The notes under the pieces were generated by a model. The model saw only the letters and a program-made list of their open reading frames with translations. It did not search any database and was not told the DNA's origin. From the NCBI RefSeq assembly GCF_003444775.1, contig NZ_CP021081.1:1910001-1974000 (forward strand): 64,000 bases of DNA. Reading direction: 5' to 3'. Source of the stretch: Deinococcus ficus (GTDB lineage: Bacteria > Deinococcota > Deinococci > Deinococcales > Deinococcaceae). A program made the position numbers and the translations under genes. Shown piece by piece: positions 45,616 to 57,864 of the stretch. The stretch's first letter is position 1. Each line of letters starts with the position of its first letter.

Positions 45616-46527
45616 ATGCCCGCTGCCCGGACCGTCCGCTCCGCTTCCTCCCTCTCGCCTTCCCGCACCCGGGGCCGGGTCGCCCTGCTGAGCGTGGGCC
45701 TGCTGGCGCTGGCGGGGGGGCTGGCCGCCTGCTCGCCGGTGGAAACCCTGAACCGCGTGGTGCCCCTGAACGGCATCACGGTGGAGCGGGACATCGCCTA
45801 CGGCCCCCTGGAGCGGCAGAAGCTGGACCTGTACGCCCCGGCCGGCGTGAAGGACGCCCCGACGGTCCTGTTCATTCACGGCGGGTCGTGGGAGGGCGGC
45901 GACAAGAACCAGTACCCCTGGGTGGCGGAGTCCCTGGCCCGGGCCGGGTACGTCACGGCCGTGATGAACTACCGCCTGGCTCCGCAGTTCCGCTACCCGC
46001 TGTACGTGCAGGACGCCGCACTGGCCCTGAAGTACCTGCACGAGCAGGCAGGCCGGGTGGGCGGCAGCGGCCGGAACCTGTTCGTGATGGGGCACTCCGC
46101 CGGGGGCTTCAACGCGGTGGAGGCCGTGGTGAACGAGCGCTGGCTCGCGGAGGTCGGGGTGCCCGTCTCTTCGGTGCGCGGCGTGATCGGCGTGGCCGGG
46201 CCGTACAGCTACGACTACCGCGACTTCCCGAGCGCGCGGGCCTTCCCGGAAGGCAGCCTGCCGGACGACGTGATGCCGGACCGGCACGTGCGCACGGACG
46301 CGCCGCCGCACCTGCTCCTGGTCGCGGAGAACGACCGGGTGGTGTACCCGCAGAACGCCGTGAACATGGAAGCGGCCCTGAAGCGGGCCGGGGTGCCGGT
46401 ACGGCGGGTGGTGCTGCCGCGGCTGGACCACGTGACGATCATGGGGGCGTTCGCGCGGCCGCTGGTCTTCCTGGGGGGCACGCGGGCGGAGGTGCTGGCG
46501 TTCATCGAGGCGAACCGCCTGCGCTGA
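45616..46527 (+). CDS. Lipoprotein alpha/beta-hydrolase (carboxylesterase-like)
   Basis: This 303-residue protein has a lipoprotein signal with lipobox LAAC at about residue 39 and an alpha/beta-hydrolase domain: [10 protein letters not shown] for the oxyanion hole, nucleophile GHSAGG, an acid-bearing [11 protein letters not shown] and a late His in [11 protein letters not shown]. These are features of the HSL/BD-FAE carboxylesterase branch (kynurenine-formamidase-like fold), although a secreted lipid-anchored form acts outside. Likely an envelope esterase, substrate unknown. Confidence 0.85.
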   Translation: MPAARTVRSASSLSPSRTRGRVALLSVGLLALAGGLAACSPVETLNRVVPLNGITVERDIAYGPLERQKLDLYAPAGVKDAPTVLFIHGGSWEGGDKNQYPWVAESLARAGYVTAVMNYRLAPQFRYPLYVQDAALALKYLHEQAGRVGGSGRNLFVMGHSAGGFNAVEAVVNERWLAEVGVPVSSVRGVIGVAGPYSYDYRDFPSARAFPEGSLPDDVMPDRHVRTDAPPHLLLVAENDRVVYPQNAVNMEAALKRAGVPVRRVVLPRLDHVTIMGAFARPLVFLGGTRAEVLAFIEANRLR

Positions 46528-46568
46528 GCGCCGGCTCTGCGTCCGGGCGATCTCATGCCGGGGTCGGG

Positions 46569-46574
46569 TAGGAT
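46569..46574 (+). promoter_or_regulatory. -10 box of the small lipoprotein gene
   Basis: TAGGAT ends 9 nt before the ATG with no Shine-Dalgarno between, so any leader is about 2 nt. Confidence 0.5.
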
Positions 46575-46583
46575 CAGCGCACC

Positions 46584-46979
46584 ATGACGTTCCGTGCTGC
46601 CCTGCCGCGCCGGCTGCCCCTGCTGCTGGGCGCGGCCCTGTGCCTGCCGCTGACCGCCTGCCGGTACAACTTCGTGCCGCTGATCCCGCCGGTGCAGGAG
46701 ACGAAGCTGCCGGTCCGCCTGACGGACGTGACACTGACCCGGGACGGCGAGACCCTGACGCTGAAGGCCAAGGTATCCGGCACGTTCGAGCCGGGTTACC
46801 TGGGGGTGCGCTGGTACGCGGGGGCGCAGGAGATCGGGCAGGACAGCCTGTTCCTGGACGCGGCGCAGCCGGCAGCCACATTCACGCTGGCCGCGCCGGC
46901 AAAGGCGGCCTACCGGGCCGTGCTGTCCTTCGGCGGGGTGGTGCTGCGGCAGGTGGAACTGTACGAGGTGGCGCCCTGA
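46584..46979 (+). CDS. Small lipoprotein
   Basis: This 131-residue protein has a lipoprotein signal peptide with lipobox ending LTAC (about residue 26), then a single beta-sandwich-like domain of about 95 residues ([41 protein letters not shown] as terminal strands). No named family was recognised. Its stop overlaps the start of the pyrophosphatase-like gene (TGATG), so they are translated together. Confidence 0.72.
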   Translation: MTFRAALPRRLPLLLGAALCLPLTACRYNFVPLIPPVQETKLPVRLTDVTLTRDGETLTLKAKVSGTFEPGYLGVRWYAGAQEIGQDSLFLDAAQPAATFTLAAPAKAAYRAVLSFGGVVLRQVELYEVAP

Positions 46980-47356
46980 TGCGCCCCCGGACGGGCGTGG
47001 TCGAGTGGACGGCCGGGCAGCGCGAACGCTTCATCTGGCAGGACGGCCGCGTGGTGCCGTACCGCGTGGAACCCCTGCCCGCCCCGGTGAACTACGGCTG
47101 CCTGCCCGGCACCCTGAACCCCGCCGACGGCGCCGAGGTGGACGCCGTGTGGCTGGGCGCGCCGCGCGCCGTGGGCGACCGGGTGGAGGCCCCCGTCAGC
47201 GGCCTGCTGTGGCTGGCGGACGGGGACCACAAGGTGATCTTCGGGGCGCTGCAGGAGGGCGCCGCAGCCCTGCTGGCGTGGTTCCCGCCGGACCGGGGGG
47301 CGGACCTGCGCAGCGCCGAGGCGGCCGAGGCGTGGCTGGCGGACCTGGGCGCCTGA
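46979..47356 (+). CDS. Inorganic pyrophosphatase-fold protein with altered metal site
   Basis: This 125-residue protein carries the family I pyrophosphatase pattern: VEWTAGQRERFIWQDGRVVPYRVE, then NYGCLPGTLNPADGAEVDAV in place of YGFIP.TL..DGDPLDVL, and a late GDHKVIFG. The outer two Asp of the DGDPxD triad are kept but the middle Asp is Ala, and the chain is shorter than the usual about 175 residues. I infer a divergent relative, possibly with lost or changed activity. It overlaps the small lipoprotein by one base. Confidence 0.6.
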   Translation: MRPRTGVVEWTAGQRERFIWQDGRVVPYRVEPLPAPVNYGCLPGTLNPADGAEVDAVWLGAPRAVGDRVEAPVSGLLWLADGDHKVIFGALQEGAAALLAWFPPDRGADLRSAEAAEAWLADLGA

Positions 47357-47369
47357 GGCGCCCGCCCGG

Positions 47370-48056
47370 TCAGTTCGCGTACTGGCGGACGAGCTGCGGC
47401 ATGTCCCGCTGCAGGGTGCCGTCGATGACGGCGGTGTTGCCGTACACCCGCACGAAGCGGCCCTGACCGTCCAGGATGCTCACCTGGTCGCCGTGCAGGC
47501 GGGAGGCGACCTGCGCCGCGCCCTCCGCCGGGGCTTCAGCGTCCGCGGTCGTCTCCCCGGAAGGAGGGGCGGCGTGGGCGCCATGGTCGGTGGCCGGGGC
47601 CGCCTGGGGCTTCACGTTCCCCACGAACATCTGCCGGGCGGCCTCGTCGATCGTCTCCGGGTCACCGGTCAGGCCGGTGAACGCCGGGTCGAAGCGGTCC
47701 AGGTAGGCGCGGACCACGTTCGGGCGGTCGTACTCGGGGTCCACGGTGATGAACTGCACCCACACCCGGCGTTTCAGGTCGTCGGGCAGGTCGGCGTAGG
47801 TGGTCTTCAGGCTGGTCAGGGTGGCGGGGCACACGTCGGGGCAGCGCACGAATCCGTAGAACACCAGCCGCACCCGGCCGTCGGCGCTGGGCAGGGTGGT
47901 GGGCTCGCCGCGGTCGTCCACGAGCTTCAGGGCGGGCAGCACCTTGGGGTCGTCCAGCGCCTCGCCGCCCAGCTCGGCCGGAGCTGAGGTCCGGAACAGC
48001 AGCAGGCCGGCCAGGAGGGCCGCGACGGCCAGGAGGACACCCGTGATCCACTTCAT
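47370..48056 (-). CDS. SCO1/SenC family copper chaperone
   Basis: This 228-residue protein has an N-terminal membrane anchor (about 4-22) and a thioredoxin-like domain with the copper ligands in RCPDVCP (C72 and C76) and H188 in SRLHGDQ. SCO proteins deliver copper to the CuA site of cytochrome oxidase subunit II, which is encoded nearby (coxB). An unusual His/Ala/Pro-rich insertion lies at about 152-182. The start is set by TACCCT 6 nt upstream. Confidence 0.9.
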   Translation of the reverse strand: MKWITGVLLAVAALLAGLLLFRTSAPAELGGEALDDPKVLPALKLVDDRGEPTTLPSADGRVRLVFYGFVRCPDVCPATLTSLKTTYADLPDDLKRRVWVQFITVDPEYDRPNVVRAYLDRFDPAFTGLTGDPETIDEAARQMFVGNVKPQAAPATDHGAHAAPPSGETTADAEAPAEGAAQVASRLHGDQVSILDGQGRFVRVYGNTAVIDGTLQRDMPQLVRQYAN

Positions 48057-48062
48057 CCGCGC

Positions 48063-48068
48063 AGGGTA
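48063..48068 (-). promoter_or_regulatory. -10 box of the SCO gene
   Basis: Minus-strand TACCCT ends 6 nt before the ATG, a leaderless arrangement. Confidence 0.6.
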
Positions 48069-48117
48069 GCGCGGGGGGTGGGAGGCCGCGTGTCCCGCCG
48101 CGCCCGCCAGGAATAGC

Positions 48118-48143
48118 GAAACCCCCCTCCGGGCGGAGGGGGG
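48118..48143 (-). terminator. Intrinsic terminator of coxB-ctaD
   Basis: A 9-bp stem CCCCCCTCC/GGAGGGGGG (48122-48130 with 48135-48143) is followed on the minus strand by TTTCGCTATTCC. Confidence 0.7.
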
Positions 48144-48165
48144 CGCAGGGAGCGAGGGGTCGGGG

Positions 48166-50621
<2,456 letters not shown>

Positions 50622-50625
<4 letters not shown>

Positions 50626-51842
50626 TGCTGGCCTCCTGGGGCGGAGATGTTCTTGATGACCGGGGTGTCACGCCAGTAGTCAGCGTCGTCGGGCAGGCGC
50701 AGGCTGCGCAGGTACGCGGCGATGTCCCCGATCTCGTCGTCGGTGAGCACGCCGCCCTTCTGCTTCTTGCCCGAGACCGTGTACTCGCTGCCGTCGTACG
50801 TGGGCATGAGGCTGCCGGGTTTCACTTCGGGGCTGTTCTTGATCCAGGGTTCGAGCATGTCGCGGGCCTTGTCGCCCTCCCACATGCCGGCGCCCAGGGT
50901 GCGGCGGGTGCCGAAGAAGCTCAGGTCCGGGCCGGCGGCGCCGGCGGCGGGGGTGCCCTGCACGCGGTGGCAGGCGGCGCAGGCCAGCGCGCCCGTCTCA
51001 GGCTTGCCGTTCACGAACAGGTTGTACCCGCGTTCCTCGGCGCTGCCGGCGTCGGGGGCGGGGGCGCGGTAGGCCTTCGCGGCGGCCAGGAAGGCGTCGT
51101 AGCGTTCCTGGGACAGGGCGATGACCTTGTAGCGCATGTTGGCGTGCGAGGCGCCGCACAGCTGCGAGCAGTTGCCCTGGTACACGCCGGGGCGGTCGGT
51201 GTCCACGTTCCAGGTGCGGACCACGCTGGGAATCGCGGCGCGCTGCCCGCCGATGTTGGGGGCCCAGAAGCCGTGCACGACGTCGCCGCTGGTGACGTTC
51301 AGGGTCACGAGGCGCCCGGCGGGCATGACCATCTCGTTGCCGTTAGTGACCACGCCGCCGGCGTCGGCGGTGGTGGCGGGGTAGGCGAAGTTCCACCAGA
51401 ACTGCTTGCCCAGGATGTCGATCTTGGGCGTGCCGGCCGGCACGGGGTTCAGGCGGGCCATGCTGCGCACCGTGAGCACGCTGAGCAGGATCACGATGAC
51501 CACGGGCACGGCAACCAGCAGGGTTTCCAGGCGGTTGTTGCCGTGGAACTGCTGGGGGGCGTTGGGGTTCTTGTCCTCGCGGAACTTCTGCACCGTGTAG
51601 AACAGCGCGGCCGACACGCCGACGAAGATGATCACCGACAGCGCGATGGCCCACAGGCTCATGAAGAAGATCTCGCGGTTGTAGCCGGAGGCCATGTCAC
51701 CGAGGAACAGGGTCTGGTCGGATCGCTGGCAGCCGGACAGCAGGGCGGCGAGCCCCAGCGCGGCAACCAGCGAGCCGGTCGTCCGCACGGCCCTGGAGGG
51801 CCGGCGCGTCCTGGACTGGCGGTCTTGAATGGTGTTCAACAT
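50622..51842 (-). CDS. coxB: Cytochrome c oxidase subunit II with fused cytochrome c domain
   Basis: The 406-residue protein has a lipoprotein-like signal with C38 in LLSGC, two membrane helices (about 60-85 and 108-128), a cupredoxin domain whose CuA ligands are H190, C225, C229, H233 and M236, and a C-terminal cytochrome c with C288-A-A-C291-H292 and a candidate Met in GSLMPTYDG. This CuA plus cytochrome c layout is typical of caa3 oxidases. The ATG follows AAGGAG and overlaps the stop of a 14-codon uORF. Confidence 0.95.
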
Positions 51843-51883
51843 CACTCCTTTTCTCTCTGTGCGGGCCGGTATGCAGGCTTCAT
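51842..51883 (-). CDS. Candidate uORF coupled to coxB ([13 protein letters not shown])
   Basis: A 13-residue ORF ends in TGATG, so its stop overlaps the coxB start, and the coxB Shine-Dalgarno AAGGAG lies inside it. Its ATG has no Shine-Dalgarno and is 19 nt from a TACACT -10 candidate. The arrangement suggests translational coupling, but chance is hard to exclude at this length. Confidence 0.35.
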   Translation of the reverse strand: MKPAYRPAQREKE

Positions 51884-51902
51884 GCCGGGCTGACTTCGGC
51901 TC

Positions 51903-51908
51903 AGTGTA
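51903..51908 (-). promoter_or_regulatory. Candidate -10 box of coxB
   Basis: Minus-strand TACACT would start a transcript near 51896, about 53 nt before coxB. Confidence 0.35.
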
Positions 51909-52101
51909 CTGGCAGACAGGCGAACGCGGGCCAGAGCGCCTTCCCGCCTGGGCAGGAAAGTGCGCTGGGCACCGGGTCGCCCCCTCCGCCGGGGCTACCG
52001 AACGGTCAGGCATGACGCCCATAAGATCACATTGCGCCACGGGCAAGTGTCCTGTCTACCGACATACGCCCCGGCCACCCCCGCACGGCCCGTAGCACTC
52101 A

Positions 52102-52121
52102 CCCCGGCCGCGGGGCCGGGG
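52102..52121 (-). terminator. Hairpin behind ctaB
   Basis: An 8-bp stem CCCCGGCC/GGCCGGGG with a 4-nt loop lies 20 bases past the ctaB stop. It lacks a T-tract, so it is a weak call. Confidence 0.4.
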
Positions 52122-52141
52122 CGGTCAGGGTAGGGCGCGGG

Positions 52142-53101
52142 TTACAGCCAGTGGTGGAAGACCACGCGGTCCACGGCCGCCATCACGAACAGCAGCGCCA
52201 GGTACAGCATGGAGTACAGGTACAGCGGCACGGCGATGCGCCGCTCGACCTTGTTGCCCTCCATGACGTGCAGGTACAGCCGCCAGGACAGCACCATCAG
52301 CCAGGTGCCCAGGGCCAGGGCAGACACGAAGTAGATCGCGCCCACCTCCCGGAAGAACACCGGCATCACCGACAGCACCACCGTGTAGATGGCGTACAGG
52401 CCGATCTGCGCGACCGTGAGCTTGTCGCCGTGCACGACCGGCAGCATGGGAATCCCGACCTCGCGGTACTCGTCCTTGATCATCAGGGCCAGCGCCCAGA
52501 AGTGCACCGGCGTCCAGAAGAAGATGATCGCGAACAGGAACCACGCGAACAGGTTCAGGTCTCCGGTCACGGCCGCCCAGCCCACCAGCGGCGGGAAGCA
52601 CCCGGCCGCGCCGCCCAGCACGATGTTGTGCCAGGTGTTGCGCTTGAGCCAGCGGGTGTACACGACCACGTAGGTGACAAAGCCCGCCAGGCTCATCAGG
52701 GCCGCCAGCGGCGAGCCCCACACCCACAGCATCACGAAGGAGAGGATCTGCAGCGCCGCGCCGAAGATCGCCGCGTTGCGGGTGCTGATCAGGCCGCTGC
52801 TGGTGGGACGCTTGGCGGTGCGGGCCATCTTCAGGTCGATGTCCCGGTCAATGATCATGTTGAACACGCCTGCCGAGCCGGCCGACATGTATCCGGCCAC
52901 GCTGACCACGACCAGCAGCCACAGGCCCGGCCAGCCGCGCGCCGCCATGAACATGGCCGTGATGGTCGTCCACAGCAGCAGGCTGATCACCTTCGGCTTG
53001 GTCAGAGCCAGGTAGTCCCGCCAGGTGGCGCGGCCCACGGCGGCAGTGGGAACAGTGTCTGGCATGTCGGGGGCGCTGTTCAGGTCGGTCACGGCGGTCA
53101 C
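52142..53101 (-). CDS. ctaB: Protoheme IX farnesyltransferase (heme O synthase)
   Basis: CtaB attaches a farnesyl group to heme b, giving heme O, the precursor of heme A for the oxidase encoded nearby. Seen in 319 residues: about nine hydrophobic segments, the prenyl-diphosphate site [20 protein letters not shown] with its Asp cluster, and a second acidic segment in [13 protein letters not shown]. The GTG start overlaps the ctaA stop in GTGA. A later ATG at MPDTV would shorten it by 11 residues. Confidence 0.94.
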   Translation of the reverse strand: MTAVTDLNSAPDMPDTVPTAAVGRATWRDYLALTKPKVISLLLWTTITAMFMAARGWPGLWLLVVVSVAGYMSAGSAGVFNMIIDRDIDLKMARTAKRPTSSGLISTRNAAIFGAALQILSFVMLWVWGSPLAALMSLAGFVTYVVVYTRWLKRNTWHNIVLGGAAGCFPPLVGWAAVTGDLNLFAWFLFAIIFFWTPVHFWALALMIKDEYREVGIPMLPVVHGDKLTVAQIGLYAIYTVVLSVMPVFFREVGAIYFVSALALGTWLMVLSWRLYLHVMEGNKVERRIAVPLYLYSMLYLALLFVMAAVDRVVFHHWL

Positions 53102-54312
53102 GCGCTCCCCCGGGCGGCGGGAGCGTCCGCCCGGACCAGGGTGAGGGCGCGGTAGGCGAGCATCAGGGTCACGAGCCACATGATGCATGCCAACAGCAGG
53201 TGCACGAGCTGCATCCAGCCCGGCGCCTTCAGGGCCACGTTCACGAAGCCCACCAGGACCTGCACGCCGATCACGCCGGCCAGCGCCGCGCCCCAGCGGG
53301 TCACGGCCGGGGAAGGCCGCAGCCGCGCGAGCAGCCGCGCCATCCACAGCAGGTACGCGCTGCCCAGGATCGCCAGGACCGGGTGCACCACCCGCAGGTT
53401 CTCGATCAGGGACGCGGTCGCGGCGTAATCCCGTTTCACGGTATCCAGCGGCGTGCCGGCCGCCGGTGCGAACAGCAGGTCGCCCAGCGCGGTCACGGCG
53501 CCCGCCATGCCCAGCAGCAGCATCAGCACCACGCCGCCGGCGATCACGGCGCCCACCCTCCCCTGCCCGCGCAGGCGCAGCGCCGGCTCGCCCCGCGCCC
53601 ACAGCACGGTCAGCAGCAGCGCGCCCAGCAGCGCGAAGGTGTTGGCGAGGTGAATGCCCTGCACGAAGCCCCGGGCGGGGTCGGTGCTGTCGGCGGTGAG
53701 GCCCAGCAGCACCTGAATGCCGCCCACCACGCCCTCCAGCAGGATCAGTGCGAAGGACAGCGCTGCGCCCAGCAGCACCGGCCAGCGCGTGAACGCCTCC
53801 CGCCACGTCAGGCCGCGGGTGGCGAGCAGCGCCGAGAGCCACCCCACCAGGCAGCCCAGGCCCAGCCCGGCACCCAGCAGCACCAGCGCGCCCGACTGCA
53901 GGGCCGCGCCGGCCAGCAGCACGCCCGCCGCAGCCAGCCCCAGCCCGAACCACAACCGCACCCGGCCCTGCGGGGCGCCGGTGGCCGGCGCGCGGCGCAC
54001 CACGGCCGCGAACGCCGCCGCGAACAGCGCGATGGCGACCACGCCGCTCGCGCCGCTGGTGAGGCGGTGACTGAACTCGATCAGGGTCTTCTCCGCCAGG
54101 CTGGGCGGCACGACCACGCCGTTACACAGCGGCCAGTGGTCCCCGCAGCCGGCGCCGGCACCCGTGATGCGCACCACCGCCCCCCACAGGATGACCAGCA
54201 CGTTGTACAGCAGGGCGAACCAGGCCAGCGGCAGCAGCCACCCGCCTGCCGCCCGGTGGGGTTCAGACCGGGTGCCTTGCGCGACCCGCAGCGTTCCACT
54301 CACTTCATTCAC
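53098..54312 (-). CDS. ctaA: Heme A synthase (CtaA/COX15)
   Basis: CtaA oxidises the C8 methyl of heme O to make heme A. Seen in 404 residues: about eight membrane helices with the heme ligands expected in SHRLTSG and VHPVLAI-type His, and the [10 protein letters not shown] pair of Cys in the first periplasmic loop of CtaA. GTG AAT GAA was chosen as the start. A further GTG three codons later is possible. TACAAT (54402-54407) is a likely -10. ctaA and ctaB are one operon, separate from coxB-ctaD. Confidence 0.92.
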   Translation of the reverse strand: MNEVSGTLRVAQGTRSEPHRAAGGWLLPLAWFALLYNVLVILWGAVVRITGAGAGCGDHWPLCNGVVVPPSLAEKTLIEFSHRLTSGASGVVAIALFAAAFAAVVRRAPATGAPQGRVRLWFGLGLAAAGVLLAGAALQSGALVLLGAGLGLGCLVGWLSALLATRGLTWREAFTRWPVLLGAALSFALILLEGVVGGIQVLLGLTADSTDPARGFVQGIHLANTFALLGALLLTVLWARGEPALRLRGQGRVGAVIAGGVVLMLLLGMAGAVTALGDLLFAPAAGTPLDTVKRDYAATASLIENLRVVHPVLAILGSAYLLWMARLLARLRPSPAVTRWGAALAGVIGVQVLVGFVNVALKAPGWMQLVHLLLACIMWLVTLMLAYRALTLVRADAPAARGSA

Positions 54313-54401
54313 CGTCCTTCGCGCCCCCCGCGTGCCCGTCCGGGACGGGGGCGCCCTGCACCCTGCACGTCCTCTGGCCGAGGTGGCGTGCGGAACGTGC
54401 C

Positions 54402-54407
54402 ATTGTA
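54402..54407 (-). promoter_or_regulatory. Probable -10 box of ctaA-ctaB
   Basis: Minus-strand TACAAT would start a transcript near 54395, giving a leader of about 80 nt. No convincing -35 was found at normal spacing. Confidence 0.45.
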
Positions 54408-54464
54408 GCCCGCCCCCCACGCAGAGGATTGTCCCTGCCGCACAGGACGGCGCCGGTGCAGGAG

Positions 54465-54470
54465 TAGCAT
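54465..54470 (+). promoter_or_regulatory. Candidate -10 box of the lyxose isomerase gene
   Basis: TAGCAT ends 5 nt before the ATG of an 18-codon ORF that overlaps the isomerase start. Confidence 0.35.
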
Positions 54471-54475
54471 GGCGC

Positions 54476-54532
54476 ATGCCCCGAAGCCTGAACCGGCCGG
54501 TCCCCGGAGTGCCCCGCCATGCGGCGCAGTGA
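54476..54532 (+). CDS. Candidate leaderless uORF overlapping the isomerase start
   Basis: This 18-residue ORF ([11 protein letters not shown] start) begins 5 nt after TAGCAT and ends 13 nt inside the isomerase gene in another frame. Ribosomes ending there could restart at the isomerase ATG, which is preceded by a weak GGAG. Low-information sequence, so chance is possible. Confidence 0.3.
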   Translation: MPRSLNRPVPGVPRHAAQ

Positions 54533-55199
54533 GATCAACGCCGCGCAGCGCGCCGCCCTGGCCCTGCTGCGCGAGCACCGCTTCCAGCCGCCCCCCTGGG
54601 TGACCTGGACCCCGGCCGACTGGGCCGCCGCTCCCGAGGTCAGCGCGTACTGCCGGGCGCGGCAGATGGGCTGGGACGTCACGGACTTCGGCAGCGGCGA
54701 CTTCGCGCGGCGCGGCCTGCTGCTCATCTGCACCCGCAACGGCCTGCTGCACACGCCCGGCGAGGTGACGTACGCCGAGAAGCTCCTCGTGATCGGCGAG
54801 GGACAGGTCACGCCGCTACACACCCACCGCCACAAGACCGAGGACATCATCAACCGCGGCGGCGGCCTCCTCACCGTGGAACTCGCCACACTGGACCCCG
54901 CCACCGGCACCGCCGGAACCGCGCCCGTGACTGTTCTCACCGACGGCCGCGCCCGCACCGTGCCCGCCGGCGAGGCCGTGCACCTCCACCCTGGGGAGAG
55001 CATCACCCTGCACCCCGGCACCCTGCACCGCTTCTACGCCCAGCCCGGGCACGGACCGGTCCTGGCCGGCGAGGTCAGCGCCGTGAACGACGACCTGACC
55101 GACAACCTCTTCCTGGACCCCGTGGGCCGCTTCCCGCAGATCGAGGAGGACGAACCCGCGCTGCACCCCCTGTGGAGCGACCTGCCCGCCCCCGCCTGA
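54519..55199 (+). CDS. D-lyxose/D-mannose isomerase-like cupin enzyme
   Basis: This 226-residue protein matches the D-lyxose isomerase family pattern: [74 protein letters not shown] and a C-terminal [11 protein letters not shown]. The His and Glu residues in HTHRHKTED form the expected metal site. The family interconverts D-lyxose and D-xylulose, and often D-mannose and D-fructose. No sugar transporter or kinase gene is nearby. Confidence 0.85.
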   Translation: MRRSEINAAQRAALALLREHRFQPPPWVTWTPADWAAAPEVSAYCRARQMGWDVTDFGSGDFARRGLLLICTRNGLLHTPGEVTYAEKLLVIGEGQVTPLHTHRHKTEDIINRGGGLLTVELATLDPATGTAGTAPVTVLTDGRARTVPAGEAVHLHPGESITLHPGTLHRFYAQPGHGPVLAGEVSAVNDDLTDNLFLDPVGRFPQIEEDEPALHPLWSDLPAPA

Positions 55200-55231
55200 C
55201 CGCCCGGACACCTGCCCCGGCCCCGGGTCCG

Positions 55232-55237
55232 TAGAAT
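55232..55237 (+). promoter_or_regulatory. -10 box of the DUF420 gene
   Basis: TAGAAT ends 8 nt before the ATG at 55246, a leaderless-type arrangement. Confidence 0.5.
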
Positions 55238-55245
55238 CGGTGCTT

Positions 55246-55719
55246 ATGGCGGAAACCATCAGTCAATGGTCGGTCATCATGATCGTCCTCAGCGGCCTCG
55301 CCCTGCTCGCCGGGGTGTACTTCATCCGCACCGGCAACCGCGAGGCCCACATGCGCGCCATGATCCTCGCCAGTGCGCTCGCCACCGTGTTCCTCGTGCT
55401 GTACCTCACCCGCCTGGGCCTGGGGTACGAGAAGAAGTACATCGGCCCCAACCGCGCCGCCTACTTCGCCCTGCTGATCAGCCACGTCATCCTCGCCGCC
55501 GCGAACCTGCCCCTCGCCCTTGGGGCGCTCTGGCACGCCCGCAACGGCCTGAAAGCCGCCGGGAATCTCGGCAACATCGACGCGCCCGCCGCCCGCGCCC
55601 ACTTCAACCGCCACCGCGCCTGGGTGCGCTGGACAGTGCCCGTCTGGCTGTACGTGGCCGCTACCGGCTGGATCATCTACGCCCTGCTGCACAACTACGG
55701 CGAGGTCATCAAAGGCTGA
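55246..55719 (+). CDS. DUF420 family membrane protein (CtaM-like)
   Basis: This 157-residue membrane protein has four hydrophobic segments and DUF420 features: [26 protein letters not shown] over two helices, [18 protein letters not shown], and a C-terminal [28 protein letters not shown]420/CtaM proteins are needed for assembly of heme A-containing cytochrome oxidases in Bacillus and Staphylococcus. The position next to ctaA-ctaB and coxB-ctaD supports that role. ATG at 55246 is preferred to GTG at 55240. Confidence 0.85.
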   Translation: MAETISQWSVIMIVLSGLALLAGVYFIRTGNREAHMRAMILASALATVFLVLYLTRLGLGYEKKYIGPNRAAYFALLISHVILAAANLPLALGALWHARNGLKAAGNLGNIDAPAARAHFNRHRAWVRWTVPVWLYVAATGWIIYALLHNYGEVIKG

Positions 55720-55732
55720 GTCCGGCCAGTCA

Positions 55733-55766
55733 GCAGGGGGAGCCGCCCGTGAGCGCCTCCCCCTGC
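55733..55766. terminator. Bidirectional terminator between the DUF420 gene and comM
   Basis: A perfect 10-bp stem GCAGGGGGAG/CTCCCCCTGC (55733-55742 with 55757-55766) lies between convergent genes. Confidence 0.7.
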
Positions 55767-55772
55767 GTCCGT

Positions 55773-57271
<1,499 letters not shown>

Positions 57272-57272
<1 letters not shown>

Positions 57273-57304
57273 CAGCCGTTCCCGGCCGGAATGAGGGGAA
57301 TCAT
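57272..57304 (-). CDS. Leaderless uORF coupled to comM ([10 protein letters not shown])
   Basis: The ORF starts 6 nt after TACACT (57311-57316), so it would be translated from the 5' end of the mRNA. Its TGA shares the A of the comM ATG (TGATG). comM lacks a Shine-Dalgarno, so translation of comM probably depends on ribosomes finishing this ORF. Ten codons give no similarity evidence, and the call rests on spacing and overlap. Confidence 0.5.
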
Positions 57305-57310
57305 GGCGGG

Positions 57311-57316
57311 AGTGTA
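57311..57316 (-). promoter_or_regulatory. -10 box of the comM uORF
   Basis: Minus-strand TACACT lies 6 nt before the uORF ATG and about 38 nt before comM. Confidence 0.55.
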
Positions 57317-57323
57317 CTGGCGC

Positions 57324-57361
57324 GAGCTGGGCCGCCCACGCAGAAATGAGCGGCCCAGCTC
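57324..57361 (-). terminator. Hairpin behind tatA
   Basis: A perfect 12-bp stem GAGCTGGGCCGC/GCGGCCCAGCTC (57324-57335 with 57350-57361) lies 15 bases past the tatA stop and immediately upstream of the comM promoter. The T-tract is poor. Confidence 0.6.
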
Positions 57362-57376
57362 TCCGGGTGCGGCGGG

Positions 57377-57730
57377 TCAGCCCTGCCGGGTGTCCTCGGC
57401 GTCTGGTGCCGGCGCCGGGCGGGCGGGGGGCGTGAGGGCCGCGGCGGGCACCGGGCCCTGCAGGGTGACGTCCGGGGCGACGGTAGGCGCCAGGCTGGCG
57501 GGGTCGGGGGTCACGTGGATGGTCTGCACGGGGGCCGGGCCGGGCCGCGCGGCGGGCGGGGCGGAGGACAGGCCGACGTCCAGTTCGTCCTTGAGGCCCT
57601 GGGTGGTGCGGCGGAATTCGCGCAGGCCCGCGCCGAGGCTCTTGCCGAGTTCCGGGAGTTTGCGGGGCCCGAACACGATGAGTGCCACGAGCAGGATGAC
57701 CAGAATTTCACCGGGGCCGAGATTGCCCAT
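57377..57730 (-). CDS. tatA: Twin-arginine translocase subunit TatA
   Basis: The 117-residue protein has the TatA/TatB N-terminus: membrane helix [18 protein letters not shown], a hinge [11 protein letters not shown] and an amphipathic helix to about residue 50, followed by a Pro/Ala-rich tail. TatA forms the pore for folded proteins with twin-arginine signals. The long Pro-rich tail fits either TatA or TatB, and the [10 protein letters not shown] hinge favours TatA. The start follows GGAGGTAACG. No tatC is in the window. Confidence 0.88.
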   Translation of the reverse strand: MGNLGPGEILVILLVALIVFGPRKLPELGKSLGAGLREFRRTTQGLKDELDVGLSSAPPAARPGPAPVQTIHVTPDPASLAPTVAPDVTLQGPVPAAALTPPARPAPAPDAEDTRQG

Positions 57731-57864
57731 GATCGTTACCTCCAGGGGCAGACGCGCGGGCCTGCCGGGTTGAAGCGCAGTGTACGCCCCGCCGTTGGGC
57801 GGAAGTGAGCGCGATTCTCCAGTTGTTCTGTCAGGCCTTCACGCGCCTGGGTGGCCCGGGGCCG

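Noticed and set aside
46387..46571. A further small gene between the alpha/beta hydrolase and the small lipoprotein
   Set aside because: No start with a plausible promoter or ribosome-binding site and no reading frame beyond chance length.
54318..54407. A leader ORF directly after TACAAT upstream of ctaA
   Set aside because: The ATG overlaps the -10 box, so it would lie upstream of the transcript start and could not be translated.
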